Below are positions 45,559-54,914 of a stretch of DNA of 64,000 bases, in pieces (the first letter of the stretch is position 1; every line of letters starts with the position of its first letter). The translations under genes were made by a program, and so were the position numbers. The stretch spans positions 1 to 64,000 of the forward strand of contig DATAZY010000069.1 in the NCBI GenBank assembly GCA_036271795.1. Reading direction: 5' to 3'. The notes below the pieces were generated by a model, which was not told the origin of the DNA, did not search any database, and saw only the letters and a program-made list of their open reading frames with translations. This DNA is from Galbitalea sp036271795 (GTDB taxonomy: Bacteria > Actinomycetota > Actinomycetes > Actinomycetales > Microbacteriaceae).

Positions 45559-46572
45559 TCAGTTGGAGCGCGGGCCGGTTGAGTCGCGGATGACAAGCGC
45601 GGGCGCGATCGACCGGTGATCGAGGTCGGTCGAACCGTCCAACTCGGTGAGCAGTAGTGCGATTGCTCGGGTGCCGATCTCGACGAAATTCTGTCGAATC
45701 GTCGACAGTGGCGGTGCGAAGTGAGCCGACTCCGGGGTGTCGTCAAATCCGACAACGCTTACGTCCTCGGGAACCCCTATGCCGCTCTCACGGCAAGCGT
45801 GAAGGAAGCCGAGCGCCATCTGGTCGTTGCCACAGAAGACGGCGGTGAAATCGCGGCTTCCAAGCAGTTCGCGACCGGCACGATAGCCAGACTCTGCCGT
45901 CCAGTCGCCGATGATCGGATTCCGCGGGATCAGGCCGGCGCCGCGGAGTTCCGTTCGATAGCCCTCGAGTCGAGCTTGTGCCTCCAGCCAATCGGATGGC
46001 CCAGCGATGTGGACGATCTCGGTGTGACCGAGCTTGATGAGATGGCCTACGGCAAGGCGCGCACCACGAGTCTGATCTACGGACAGGCTGTGACCGTCGT
46101 CGATCCCGCTTGCTTCGAGCATTACGAACGGCACCCCAATCGGCACCTTGCGAATGGCCTCCACGACGCCCACCTGTGGGGCAAGAATGACGAGCGCCTC
46201 GATCGACTGGTTAAGCAGGAAATCGAGTCCAGTCCGAATTGACTCGGGCAAGCTCGGGTCGATGTTCGTCACGGTGATCCGATATCCGGCGGCACGAGCG
46301 GCGCCCTCTATGGCCTGGACGCTGGTGGTCGGGCCGTAGAGGGCGCTCTGCGACGAGAGCACACCGATGATCCTCGACCGGGCGGTGACCAGCGCTCGGG
46401 CGGCAGGGTTAGGCCGGTACCCAAGATCTTCGATGACCTTGAGAATTCGCTCGCGGGTGGCCGGCCGGATCGCCGGGCTGTCATTCAGAACACGCGAAAC
46501 CGTCTGATAGGAGACACCAGCTTCCCGCGCCACATCCCTGATATTAGGGGCGCGCTCGGGAACTTCGGTCAT
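45559..46572 (-). CDS. LacI-family regulator of the arabinose operon
   Basis: A 337-residue LacI/GalR regulator. The helix-turn-helix is NIRDVAREAGVSYQTVSRVL, with the hinge YRPNPAARALVTARS; the effector domain ends CGNDQMALGFLHACRESGIG and VVGFDDTPESAHFAPPLSTI. ATG 46572 is preferred to an ATG at 46599 since the family normally has only a few residues before the helix-turn-helix. It heads the araDBA genes, in the same direction, and an operator lies between it and araD. Control of arabinose use is inferred from position. Confidence 0.88.
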   Translation of the reverse strand: MTEVPERAPNIRDVAREAGVSYQTVSRVLNDSPAIRPATRERILKVIEDLGYRPNPAARALVTARSRIIGVLSSQSALYGPTTSVQAIEGAARAAGYRITVTNIDPSLPESIRTGLDFLLNQSIEALVILAPQVGVVEAIRKVPIGVPFVMLEASGIDDGHSLSVDQTRGARLAVGHLIKLGHTEIVHIAGPSDWLEAQARLEGYRTELRGAGLIPRNPIIGDWTAESGYRAGRELLGSRDFTAVFCGNDQMALGFLHACRESGIGVPEDVSVVGFDDTPESAHFAPPLSTIRQNFVEIGTRAIALLLTELDGSTDLDHRSIAPALVIRDSTGPRSN

Positions 46573-47126
46573 GACGTGAAGGTTACTGCGCCGCAGCAAT
46601 CAGTTCGAAGCGAACATGCTCATCGAGTAGCTGCCGAGCGCGGTCTTCAACTTGAACATCCGTACGCCTTGTTAGCCTGCGGAACACAGCAAGTCGTTTC
46701 GGACAGCGTCCTCATTCTTGGTAAAACCTCGCATTTACCCCGCTCATTGGGTGGAGTTGCCCGGCGTTGTGCGCTCGATTGGTTCAAGGTCGTCGAAAGA
46801 AAGCAGAATTTCCGCGCGCGCATACCCGATAATTCTCGACGCTACCAATCGTGATGCGGCGAGCTCGGGTCGCATCCCTATGCCAATCCAGAGCACGTCT
46901 CGCGGGATCAACAGGTCCAACACGGCTCATCTCCGGACATCGGGCAGAAGTGTCAGGACCAATGACCGCCGAAATGTCAGAGAACAATTGAGGCACAACC
47001 GTCAGAGATGTCCTGATAGATCGCGCGGAGACAGTCATGGTAATCTCATTCCGCAGACGTGAAGTCCAACTCGTGATACTGGTGTCGGTTATACTCGACA
47101 AAAGTTGAGCCGCAGAAAGGCATGCA
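46573..47126. other. Gap of about 550 bp between lacI and iolB
   Basis: There is no convincing gene. It contains IS-end remnant copy B and, just before iolB, a -10-like TATACT (47090-47095) followed by the imperfect palindrome CTCGAC-AAAA-GTTGAG (47094-47109), a candidate operator over the iolB transcription start. Confidence 0.45.
46906..47024. repeat. IS-end-like remnant, copy B (direct repeat of 22215-22336)
   Basis: The shared blocks with copy A are GATCAACAGG, CAACACGGCTCA, TGTCAGGAC, TGTCAGAGA, CACAAC and GTC-GAGATGT, in the same order and spacing. No transposase is next to it. It marks the border between the arabinose and inositol-type regions. Confidence 0.5.
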
Positions 47127-48023
47127 ATGACCGACCCGCAAGTTCTTCGAGATGGGACGTGGACGACGATCACACCTGAGATTGCAGGGTGGTCATACAT
47201 CAGCTTCGGGGTGGCGAAGGTTGACACCGGGGAGATACTCAAGGTATCCGCCGACGAGTCGGAACACGTTCTTGTGAACCTGAGGGGGCACGTTACGGTT
47301 CAGGTCGGTGACGATCGGTTTGAGCTTGGCGGTCGTGCAAACGTGTTCGACGGTGTCGGGTCGTGCGTCTACTTGCCGCGAAACATGGATGCCACAATTA
47401 TTGGGGTTGATCGCGCAGAGATTGCCATTGCAGCTGCCCCATCGTCTGAAGACCACGAGGTCGTTTATGTTCCTGGCTCGTCGATCGAGACTGTCGCTCG
47501 CGGTGCGGGGACAGCGTCGAGGCAGGTCGCTACGTCATTGCCGCCATCGTTTGCTGCCGATCGACTCCATGTCGTGGAGGTTTGGACTCCGGGTGGGAAC
47601 TGGTCAAGTTTCCCCCCACACAAGCACGAGCATGATGAGGTTGGTGAAGCCAAACTCGAGGAGATCTACTATTACCGACTTCGCGACCCCGAAAACGGGT
47701 GGGCGTTGCAGCGCGTGTATAGCCCAGAGCGAGACTTCGAACTGGCGACCGCTGTTCACGACGGGGACATCTGCCTTATCCCATGGGGTTATCACACCAC
47801 TGTCGCGGCTCACGGACAGGACCTCTATTACTTGAACGTTCTCGCCGGTCCCGCTCCCGCTCGAACGCTCCAGGCTCGCGAGGACCCGCATCTCGCCTCA
47901 GTGCGCGAGACCTGGGAACACCTAGGCGTGGACGCGAGACTTCCCGTCGTCCCCGGGCGGTTTACGAACCCGTCCTCGGCAAAAGGGCCAGGTCAAGTGC
48001 AAGGAAAAGGAGCGGCGCGATGA
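47127..48023 (+). CDS. iolB: 5-deoxy-glucuronate isomerase
   Basis: A 298-residue bicupin of the IolB/KduI family, at full family length. The metal-binding stretch SSFPPHKHEHDEVGEAKLEE (two His plus Glu) followed by IYYYRL is the IolB hallmark; a final His is in IPWGYHTTVAAHG. It converts 5-deoxy-D-glucuronate to 2-deoxy-5-keto-D-gluconate in myo-inositol breakdown. ATG 47127 follows AAAGG. The stop overlaps the iolD start (ATGA), so the two steps are coupled. Confidence 0.94.
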   Translation: MTDPQVLRDGTWTTITPEIAGWSYISFGVAKVDTGEILKVSADESEHVLVNLRGHVTVQVGDDRFELGGRANVFDGVGSCVYLPRNMDATIIGVDRAEIAIAAAPSSEDHEVVYVPGSSIETVARGAGTASRQVATSLPPSFAADRLHVVEVWTPGGNWSSFPPHKHEHDEVGEAKLEEIYYYRLRDPENGWALQRVYSPERDFELATAVHDGDICLIPWGYHTTVAAHGQDLYYLNVLAGPAPARTLQAREDPHLASVRETWEHLGVDARLPVVPGRFTNPSSAKGPGQVQGKGAAR

Positions 48024-49900
48024 CGCACGCAATAGCAGGGTCCACGAAGCGGCTTACGGTGGGGCAGGCGATCGTTGAATTCATGTTGGCTCAGTCGGTC
48101 GAACGCGATGGGGTGGAAGCCCAATTCTTTGGGGGTGCGCTGGGCATCTTCGGTCACGGCAATGTTGCGGGCCTGGGTCAGGCGCTACTCCAATATCAGG
48201 ATCGGTTCCGCTATCTGCAGGGTCGCAACGAGCAAGGCATGGTCCACATCGCGACGGGCTACGCCAAGATGAAGAACCGCTTGGGCGCGCTCGCCGTCTC
48301 GACATCAATCGGCCCGGGCGCGACCAACATGATCACCGGTGCCGCGACTGCGACCGCAAATCACATACCCGTCCTGCTGTTTCCGAGTGATACCTTCGCG
48401 ACGCGCCGGTCAGGAGCCGTGCTTCAGCAGATCGAGCAGCCGTATGCCCAGGACGTCACCGCTAATGATGCCTTTCGCGTGGTGTCTCGATATTTCGATC
48501 GCGTTAGCCGGCCCGAGCAGTTGGCCCCGGCACTCCTTGAGGCGATGCGTGTGCTCACCAGCCCGGCGGACACGGGCGCCGTGACGATTGCGCTCCCACA
48601 GGACGTGCAAGCCGAAGCCTTTGACTTCCCGATCGAACTCTTCGCACCGCGGACTTGGCACGTGGCACGGAACCGCGCTGACCGCGCGGCAATCGCGCGT
48701 GCGGCAAAGATGATTGCGAGCGCGAGGAGGTCGGTGATCATCGCCGGTGGCGGTGTTATCTACTCCGAGGCTTCCGATGCTCTCGGACAGTTTGCTTTAG
48801 CGACAGGTATCGGAGTCGGGGTCACGCAAGCTGGCAAAGCGTCCCTTCCTTTCGATCACCAGCTAATGCTCGGTGCAATCGGGGCGTCTGGTTCACAGTA
48901 CGCGAACGAGGTCGCCAACGATGCGGATGTCGTGATCGGCATTGGCACCAGATACACGGACTTCACGTCGGCGTCCAACACCCTGTTCAAGAATCCGCGT
49001 GTTCAGTTCATCAACATCAATGTGGCGGAGATCGACGCCCTTAAGGAATCGGCAACCTCACTGGTTGGTGACGCGCGCGAAACACTGGACGAGCTGCGCG
49101 AAGCGCTGCACGGGTGGGCCGTGGATTCTGCGGCGCGGCAAAGTACTGTGAAAGCGGCGACCGACTGGCGTGAGGAAGTTGACCGCATCGTCGAGGTCAG
49201 CGGTGGCGATACCCTTTCGCAGGCTGAAATGCTCGGCCTCATCAACCGGGCGGCTGCCCCCGAAGACGTCGTGATCAATGCCGCCGGCTCCATGCCGGGT
49301 GACCTACATAGGCTTTGGCGACCGGGTTCACCCAAGGGTTACGACATCGAGTACGGCAACTCGTGTATGGGATATGAGATCGCTGGCGGCGTCGGGGCAC
49401 AGCTTGCTGCGCCCGAAAGGCGTGTGTTCGCCCTCGTCGGCGACGGCTCCTACCTGATGATGTCGCAGGAAATCATGACTGCGGTTCAGGAGCGACTCCG
49501 AATGACCGTCGTCATCGTCGACAACTTCGGCTATGGATCAATCGCGGCGCTATCGGAGACGCTCGGTTCGCAGACGTTTGGGACTCGGTTCAACCTGCGC
49601 TCGGACGGGTACCGTCACGAAGGCGAACGAATCGAAGTTGACTTCGCGGCCAACGCCGCGAGCTACGGAGCTTGCGTGTTCACTGCCTCGACCGGAGACT
49701 CGCTGACCGAAGCACTCGCCGCGGCCAAGGCCCACGACGGCACAAGCGTGGTCTACGTACGGGTCGACGCGCAGGGGAGGTTTGGTGGCTCCGGAGCCTG
49801 GTGGGATGTTCCCGTCGCTGAAGTGTCGGAACTCGACTCCACGAAATCTGCGCGCGAGGTCTACGAGGAGTCTCGCCGAGGACAGCGGCTGTACCTATGA
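48020..49900 (+). CDS. iolD: 3D-(3,5/4)-trihydroxycyclohexane-1,2-dione hydrolase
   Basis: A 626-residue thiamine-diphosphate enzyme of IolD type. The N-terminal domain has the cofactor-activating Glu in YLQGRNEQGMVHIATGYAK, the central domain FATRRSGAVLQQIEQP, and the ThDP-binding motif GDGSYLMMSQEIMTAVQERL with NFGYGS. It opens the inositol-derived ring to 5-deoxy-glucuronate, the substrate of IolB next door. The true start is ATG 48020, overlapping the iolB stop. The stop overlaps the aldehyde dehydrogenase start, giving a three-gene coupled operon. Confidence 0.95.
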   Translation: MTHAIAGSTKRLTVGQAIVEFMLAQSVERDGVEAQFFGGALGIFGHGNVAGLGQALLQYQDRFRYLQGRNEQGMVHIATGYAKMKNRLGALAVSTSIGPGATNMITGAATATANHIPVLLFPSDTFATRRSGAVLQQIEQPYAQDVTANDAFRVVSRYFDRVSRPEQLAPALLEAMRVLTSPADTGAVTIALPQDVQAEAFDFPIELFAPRTWHVARNRADRAAIARAAKMIASARRSVIIAGGGVIYSEASDALGQFALATGIGVGVTQAGKASLPFDHQLMLGAIGASGSQYANEVANDADVVIGIGTRYTDFTSASNTLFKNPRVQFININVAEIDALKESATSLVGDARETLDELREALHGWAVDSAARQSTVKAATDWREEVDRIVEVSGGDTLSQAEMLGLINRAAAPEDVVINAAGSMPGDLHRLWRPGSPKGYDIEYGNSCMGYEIAGGVGAQLAAPERRVFALVGDGSYLMMSQEIMTAVQERLRMTVVIVDNFGYGSIAALSETLGSQTFGTRFNLRSDGYRHEGERIEVDFAANAASYGACVFTASTGDSLTEALAAAKAHDGTSVVYVRVDAQGRFGGSGAWWDVPVAEVSELDSTKSAREVYEESRRGQRLYL

Positions 49901-51375
49901 GCACGATCACCGCTCCCGAGACTTCGATCAGCGCGCTGCTCGAGAGCATCCCGCGCGGACTGATCATTGGTGGCAGGAGTCGCCCGGCGTCTGATGGTGC
50001 AACGTTCGGTGTCTTCGATCCGGCGACCGGGTTGCAATTGGCAGTCGTGGCCAATGCCAGCGTCGCGGATGCAGGGGCAGCGTTAGATGCCGCAGACGCC
50101 GCCGCGGAAAAGTGGGCGAATACGTCGCCGCGTGAGCGTTCCGGCGTGCTCAGCCGCGCGTTCGCACTCATGGTCGAGCGCGCAGACGACCTCGCCACAT
50201 TGATCGTCGCCGAGAATGGAAAGGCATTCAGCGACGCTCGCGGCGAAGTGCTCTACGCTGCCGAATTCTTGCGCTGGTATGCCGAAGAGGCCGTTCGGAT
50301 ACCCGGTTCGCTGCAGCAGGCACCGTCGGGCTCCAATCGCATCCTCGTAACGCATCGCCCGATCGGGATCGCCGTGCTCGTTACTCCGTGGAATTTTCCG
50401 GCCGCGATGGCGACCCGAAAGATTGGCCCGGCATTGGCGGCCGGCTGCACTGCGATCCTCAAACCCGCGAGCGATACACCCCTAACCGCGCTGGCAATCG
50501 CTGAGCTGCTCAGCACCGCCGGGCTGCCGGACGGTGTACTCAACGTTCTCCCGAGCCGGCGCAGTAGTGAGGTTGTCAACCGACTGCTGACGGATCCACG
50601 AACGCGCAAGCTTTCTTTCACGGGCTCAACCGAAGTAGGGGTGGAGCTTTTGCAAGTCGCGGCACGTTCGGTACTTAGCGTGTCGATGGAACTGGGCGGC
50701 AATGCACCATTCATCGTGTTCGACGATTCGGACCTTGATGCTGCCGTTGACGGCGCCATGATCGCGAAAATGCGGAACGGTGGCGAAGCGTGCACCGCGG
50801 CAAATCGGTTCTATGTTCAGCGCGGTATCGCTGCGGAGTTCGCCCGTCGCCTGGCCGAGCGGATGGCTGCACTGCGAATGGGTCCGGGGGCGATTCGGTC
50901 GAACGAACTCGGGCCGATGGTCAACGCGCGGGCACGGGATGACATTGCCGCGCTCGTCAATGGCGCCATCGAGGAAGGGGCGACTTCGCTGATAGGAGGC
51001 ACACGCCCGACCGGTGTTGGCTACTTCTATCCGGCGACGGTCTTGGTCGGTGTCCCACGGACCGCGAAGATTCTGGCCGCGGAGATCTTCGGACCGGTTG
51101 CCCCGATCGTTGAATTCGAGACAGAGGATGAGGCGGTGGCCCTTGCCAATGGAACGCCCTACGGGCTTGTGTCGTATCTCTACACAGCAGATCTCGCCCG
51201 CGGATTACGCGTGGGTGAGCGGCTGGAAGCCGGCATGGTCGGACTGAATAGGGGGCTCGTGTCTGATCCGGCAGCGCCGTTCGGAGGACTCAAACAAAGC
51301 GGTATTGGGCGCGAAGGCGGCGTTGAAGGACTGCTCGAATATATGGAGAGCCAGTACATCGCGACGAGCTGGTGA
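49897..51375 (+). CDS. Aldehyde dehydrogenase, succinate-semialdehyde dehydrogenase type
   Basis: A 492-residue aldehyde dehydrogenase. Catalytic Cys299 lies in NGGEACTAANRF and Glu265 in MELGGNAPF; the NAD(P) region has VTPWNFPAAMATRKIGPALA. The sequence is of GabD style, not the CoA-acylating IolA/MmsA type usually found with iol genes (IolA has a different Cys context and makes acetyl-CoA). It is translationally coupled to iolD. Substrates such as succinate, malate or malonate semialdehyde are all four- or three-carbon and would fit; see the findings for a specific proposal. Confidence 0.88.
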   Translation: MSTITAPETSISALLESIPRGLIIGGRSRPASDGATFGVFDPATGLQLAVVANASVADAGAALDAADAAAEKWANTSPRERSGVLSRAFALMVERADDLATLIVAENGKAFSDARGEVLYAAEFLRWYAEEAVRIPGSLQQAPSGSNRILVTHRPIGIAVLVTPWNFPAAMATRKIGPALAAGCTAILKPASDTPLTALAIAELLSTAGLPDGVLNVLPSRRSSEVVNRLLTDPRTRKLSFTGSTEVGVELLQVAARSVLSVSMELGGNAPFIVFDDSDLDAAVDGAMIAKMRNGGEACTAANRFYVQRGIAAEFARRLAERMAALRMGPGAIRSNELGPMVNARARDDIAALVNGAIEEGATSLIGGTRPTGVGYFYPATVLVGVPRTAKILAAEIFGPVAPIVEFETEDEAVALANGTPYGLVSYLYTADLARGLRVGERLEAGMVGLNRGLVSDPAAPFGGLKQSGIGREGGVEGLLEYMESQYIATSW

Positions 51376-51407
51376 CGTGACGTCGAGGTGACGGGCTGCG
51401 GCCAGCA

Positions 51408-52190
51408 CTAGGGAGCGGCGTCTCCCGACTGCGCGTGCAATTCGGACAGTTGGGTTGCTGCGGCACTGAGGCAATCAACGAACTCCGTCATCCGATCTCG
51501 AATCTCACCCGCCGGTCCGCCGATCGAAAGGCATCCGATCATGTTGCCATCCGTGGTTCGGCGAACCGGAACACCCAAGGCGCCGATCCCGACGGTCACG
51601 TCCTGATCTGAGTGCGCAAATCCCTGCCGCTTCGTCAGGGCGATATCGTCGCTGAGAGCCGCCTTGGTGGTCAAGGTGTAGGGCGTCAGGGCCTCGAAGG
51701 GCGCACCCATCAGGTAGCGGTCGGCCTCGCCGTAATCCGCGAGCGCAACTCGTCCCGCAGCGCCCGCATATAGCGGGAGCGTGCCACCAGGTTTGAGGAT
51801 GAGAACGCCGATCCCGCGCCCCTGCGACCAGTCGATACATACCGCCTCCCCGCCACGCGGCACAGTCAGATAGGCGGTCTGTTCGGTGCTTTCGCTGATT
51901 CCACCGAGAATGGCGGCCGACCCTGCCCATTCGCGCATGCCCCCCTGCGCGGAATCCGCTAGGTGCAGCCAGCGGAGGTTGAGATCGATCCTTGAATCGG
52001 AGTGAATCGTCACGAGACCAATCGCGGCGAGACCCTCCGCGAGACGGTACACGCTCGGTCGCGGAATAGTGGTGGCGTCCGAGATCTCTGCGGGTGTCAT
52101 TGCGCCCTGCATTGAGATTGCATCGATGAGGTCGCGTGCATTGGCGAGAATTCGGATTGGTCGACGTTGTCCGTCTTGCGCGGAGGTCAT
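51408..52190 (-). CDS. IclR-family regulator, second of a tandem pair
   Basis: A 260-residue IclR protein. The winged helix has MTPAEISDATTIPRPSVYRL and the effector domain QTAYLTVPRGGEAVCIDWSQ to PVRRTTDGNMIGCLSIGGPA. The start ATG 52190 overlaps the stop of the other IclR gene upstream, so the two are made together. Longer frames upstream run into that gene and are rejected. IclR proteins bind sugars or aromatic acids and act as repressors or activators. Confidence 0.86.
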   Translation of the reverse strand: MTSAQDGQRRPIRILANARDLIDAISMQGAMTPAEISDATTIPRPSVYRLAEGLAAIGLVTIHSDSRIDLNLRWLHLADSAQGGMREWAGSAAILGGISESTEQTAYLTVPRGGEAVCIDWSQGRGIGVLILKPGGTLPLYAGAAGRVALADYGEADRYLMGAPFEALTPYTLTTKAALSDDIALTKRQGFAHSDQDVTVGIGALGVPVRRTTDGNMIGCLSIGGPAGEIRDRMTEFVDCLSAAATQLSELHAQSGDAAP

Positions 52191-52981
52191 TCGCGGAACC
52201 CGAGCCGACTGCTGATCTCGGTGGCTGTGGCGCGCACGTGCTCGGCAAGGCTGGTTCGATCCTCGGTAGTGGCTGATCGGAGGCCGCTCACCGAAACGGA
52301 CGCGGCAAGTTCTCCTCGGTGATTGAATACGGGAGCTGCGATCGCAAGGAAACCGGCGGTCACCTCGTTCTCGGACCAAGCGACACCGTCGGTCCGAATG
52401 CGATCGAGGCGTTCCTGGAGCTCGTCACGTGGGGGCGCGAGCGGGTCGTCGCTCGAACCGGTCCGGCGGGCAAACTGGGAGAGTAGCGAAAGCTGCTCGC
52501 CCATGGGGAGGTTAGCGAGGAGCGCGAGAGCAGCAGCGCCCACGTACAACGGGAATGAATCGCCGACTTGCATCGCCACCGATCGCACGTACAGACCGTC
52601 GAAGCGCTCGACACAGACTGATCGACTGCCACGGCGCACGCACAGTACGCTCGTCCATCCGGTACGTAGTCGAAGGGTGCGCAGCGGCTCGAATGCTTCC
52701 CGACGCACATCGAGCCGGTCCTCGAATCGGCCACCGATTCGCATGAAATAGACCCCGAGGCGATAGAGACCTCGTTTCTCGCCGGGCTCAATCCAGTCGA
52801 TAGCGGCGAGGCTCTGAAGCAGACGGTAGGTCGAACTGACTGGCTCGTTGACAGCCTCGGCCAACTGCTGGGCGGTCAATTCCTGTTCAGACTCAAGGGC
52901 CGTAATTACTGCATCTGCTTTTGCCAAAATATCCAGCCCTGCAGAGGGTGTGTCGTTCAAGGCGTTTGTCACGTCGCCCAT
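52187..52981 (-). CDS. IclR-family regulator, first of a tandem pair
   Basis: A 264-residue IclR protein. The winged helix includes ELTAQQLAEAVNEPVSSTYR, the effector domain TSVLCVRRGSRSVCVERFDG and ends AAPVFNHRGELAASVSVSGL. Start ATG 52981 gives the normal family length; a GTG at 52987 is an alternative. It is divergent from the split transketolase genes, with a 113-bp space that holds the promoter element shared with the iolE- and iolG-like genes. It is therefore the best candidate regulator of that set. Confidence 0.87.
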   Translation of the reverse strand: MGDVTNALNDTPSAGLDILAKADAVITALESEQELTAQQLAEAVNEPVSSTYRLLQSLAAIDWIEPGEKRGLYRLGVYFMRIGGRFEDRLDVRREAFEPLRTLRLRTGWTSVLCVRRGSRSVCVERFDGLYVRSVAMQVGDSFPLYVGAAALALLANLPMGEQLSLLSQFARRTGSSDDPLAPPRDELQERLDRIRTDGVAWSENEVTAGFLAIAAPVFNHRGELAASVSVSGLRSATTEDRTSLAEHVRATATEISSRLGFRE

Positions 52982-53036
52982 TCTCACACAGTGGACAGCG
53001 CGGGTGAAATCTCGCGTCTGCCTAGTTCTCGCTAAA

Positions 53037-53065
53037 TAGACACGGCGTTCAATACGCGATAGTGT
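53037..53065 (+). promoter_or_regulatory. Promoter/operator element C, upstream of transketolase genes
   Basis: -35 TAGACA (53037-53042), a 17-bp spacer and -10 TAGTGT (53060-53065). The spacer contains the palindrome GCGT-TCAAT-ACGC. The whole stretch aligns without gaps to 62110-62138 (about 21 of 29 bases) upstream of the iolE-like gene, suggesting one regulator for both. Confidence 0.6.
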
Positions 53066-53094
53066 GTGGGAACACTGATCACGGAGGATTTGAC

Positions 53095-53967
53095 ATGCGC
53101 CGCGAGGGGAAACCACCCGCAGAACTCGAGCGGATAGCTCGAGAAGCTCGGTGGCGGGTGATTGAGACTGTTGCATCGAGCAAGGCTGGTCATGTTGGCG
53201 GTCCGCTGTCGGCGACGGATTTACTGGTCGCTCTGTATTTCAGTCAGATGAGGATCGATCCGACTGAGCCGATGGCGATCGATCGTGACCGTTTCATTCT
53301 CTCGAAGGGACACTCCGCGATCGGGCTGTACTCGGTCCTGGCATTGCGAGGGTATTTCCCCGTCGAAGAGCTATCGACTTTCGACCATGGCAACTCACGG
53401 TTGCAGGGTCATCCAGACATGCTGCTCACTCCCGGTGTCGACTCGTCGACGGGATCACTCGGCCAGGGTCTGGCTATCGGCTCCGGGATGGCGATGGCCG
53501 CAAAAAGGAAGCGTCTCGACTTCCACACCTGGGTAATGATCGGCGACGGCGAGATCGAAGAGGGAATGGTTTGGGAGTCCGTGATCTGCGCACCTCGCTA
53601 CGGTCTTGACAACCTCACGGCGATCATCGACCTTAACGGGCTCCAGCAGTATGGCTGGCCAAAGAGTGAGGATGATCGATGGGATCGAGGTGAGCCCATG
53701 GGACACGTCGACCTGGGGGCTGTATTTGAAGGATTCGGGTGGAACGTGATCCAGATCGACGGTCACGATTTTGAACAAATTCTCGGCGCGTACGCCGAGG
53801 CGGAAATGTTCCGAGGCTCTAGCGGCAAACCGACGGCAATCCTCGCGCGTACGCAGAAGGGTCACGGAGTTTCATTCACCGCTGGCACGTACAAGTGGCA
53901 CAACGGGGTACCGACCGCAGAGCAACTCGACTTGGCGCGAGCGGAGCTCATGGGCGGGGGACGTTAG
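53095..53967 (+). CDS. Transketolase, N-terminal (ThDP-binding) subunit
   Basis: A 290-residue protein equal to the first third of transketolase. It contains SKAGHVGGPLSATDLLVALY, ILSKGHSAIGLYSVLALRGY, the glycine-rich TGSLGQGLAIGSGMAMAAKR and the diphosphate/metal motif IGDGEIEEGMVWESV...DLNGLQQYG. The other two domains are encoded by the next gene, so this is the natural split form found in many bacteria rather than a frameshift: the second gene has its own start. SD ACGGAGGA precedes ATG 53095. It transfers two-carbon ketol groups from ketoses to aldoses. Confidence 0.94.
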   Translation: MRREGKPPAELERIAREARWRVIETVASSKAGHVGGPLSATDLLVALYFSQMRIDPTEPMAIDRDRFILSKGHSAIGLYSVLALRGYFPVEELSTFDHGNSRLQGHPDMLLTPGVDSSTGSLGQGLAIGSGMAMAAKRKRLDFHTWVMIGDGEIEEGMVWESVICAPRYGLDNLTAIIDLNGLQQYGWPKSEDDRWDRGEPMGHVDLGAVFEGFGWNVIQIDGHDFEQILGAYAEAEMFRGSSGKPTAILARTQKGHGVSFTAGTYKWHNGVPTAEQLDLARAELMGGGR

Positions 53968-54914
53968 TGGACGCCAAAGCGCAACGCCTGGTCTGGGGAG
54001 AGACACTCACAACGCTGGGGCGCGACGATGATCGGATTCTCGTCATCGATGGTGACCTGGCCACTTCGACACGAGCAGACATATTTGCCGACGCGCTTCC
54101 CGAACAGTTCATCCAGGGTGGCATCGCCGAACAGAACATGGTCGGCATGGCGCTCGGTCTGAGCACCTTGGGATACCGCCCGTGGCTCTCGTCGTTCAGC
54201 GTATTTTTGACCCATCGCATACTCGACCAGTTGCGCATGCTGGTCTCCCAGACGAAAGCACCGATACGGCTCGCGGGGTCGTATGCAGGTTTGCTCAACG
54301 GCGCGAGCGGAAAGACTCATCAGGACCTCATCGATCTGGCCATCATGCGTCAACTCCCGAACATGACAGTGCTTGCTCCTGCCGACGCCGTCGAAGCTGA
54401 GGCAGTTATCCGCTGGGCCGCCGAGCACGACGGTCCCGTCTACCTTCGGCTTGCACGAGATCCGGTCGCGAACATATTCGGGACCGATTACACCTTCACG
54501 CCGGCCATTCCGGTAGTCCTCCAAGACGGAGAAGAAGCGCTGGTCATTTCGACGGGTGTTCAAACCGTGCGAACGAGTGAAGCGCTTCGCCTTATCGCCG
54601 CCGAGGGGCGAATTTTTCGGCACGTTCACGTGCCTATGCTGAAGCCGCTCTCGACCGAGGCTCTGGTCGAGTCCATTGGCGGCCACCGGGTGATCGTTAC
54701 AGTCGAGGAGCATTCGATCATCGGAGGACTTGGCAGCCTGGTGATGGAGCACCTTTCGGACGCGGGGATGACTGCCACGGTGCATCGGATCGGTCTCAGC
54801 GATGGCTGGTCGGAGTCTGCGCCCAACGACTTCCTGCTCGAAAAGTATGGACTCTCCGCCGAGCGGGTCGCCGCGCAAATTCGAGTGGCGGTCCCCGCGG
54901 AAGCGCTCACATGA
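53967..54914 (+). CDS. Transketolase, C-terminal subunit
   Basis: A 315-residue protein equal to the pyrimidine-binding and C-terminal domains of transketolase. The activating Glu lies in QFIQGGIAEQNMVGMALGLS, the pyrimidine domain continues GASGKTHQDLIDLAIMRQLP, and the C-terminal domain reads VIVTVEEHSIIGGLGSLVME. GTG 53967 shares one base with the stop of the N-terminal subunit gene. It acts only in complex with that subunit. A separate split transketolase in a catabolic locus usually serves a special substrate rather than the pentose phosphate pathway. Confidence 0.93.
   Translation: MDAKAQRLVWGETLTTLGRDDDRILVIDGDLATSTRADIFADALPEQFIQGGIAEQNMVGMALGLSTLGYRPWLSSFSVFLTHRILDQLRMLVSQTKAPIRLAGSYAGLLNGASGKTHQDLIDLAIMRQLPNMTVLAPADAVEAEAVIRWAAEHDGPVYLRLARDPVANIFGTDYTFTPAIPVVLQDGEEALVISTGVQTVRTSEALRLIAAEGRIFRHVHVPMLKPLSTEALVESIGGHRVIVTVEEHSIIGGLGSLVMEHLSDAGMTATVHRIGLSDGWSESAPNDFLLEKYGLSAERVAAQIRVAVPAEALT

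Noticed and set aside
46576..46854. 92-codon + strand frame upstream of iolB
   Set aside because: It has no SD or family resemblance, is partly antisense to the lacI promoter region and sits in IS-remnant DNA.
53095..54914. Frameshifted single transketolase gene
   Set aside because: Each half has its own start, complete domain borders and normal length for known two-subunit transketolases.
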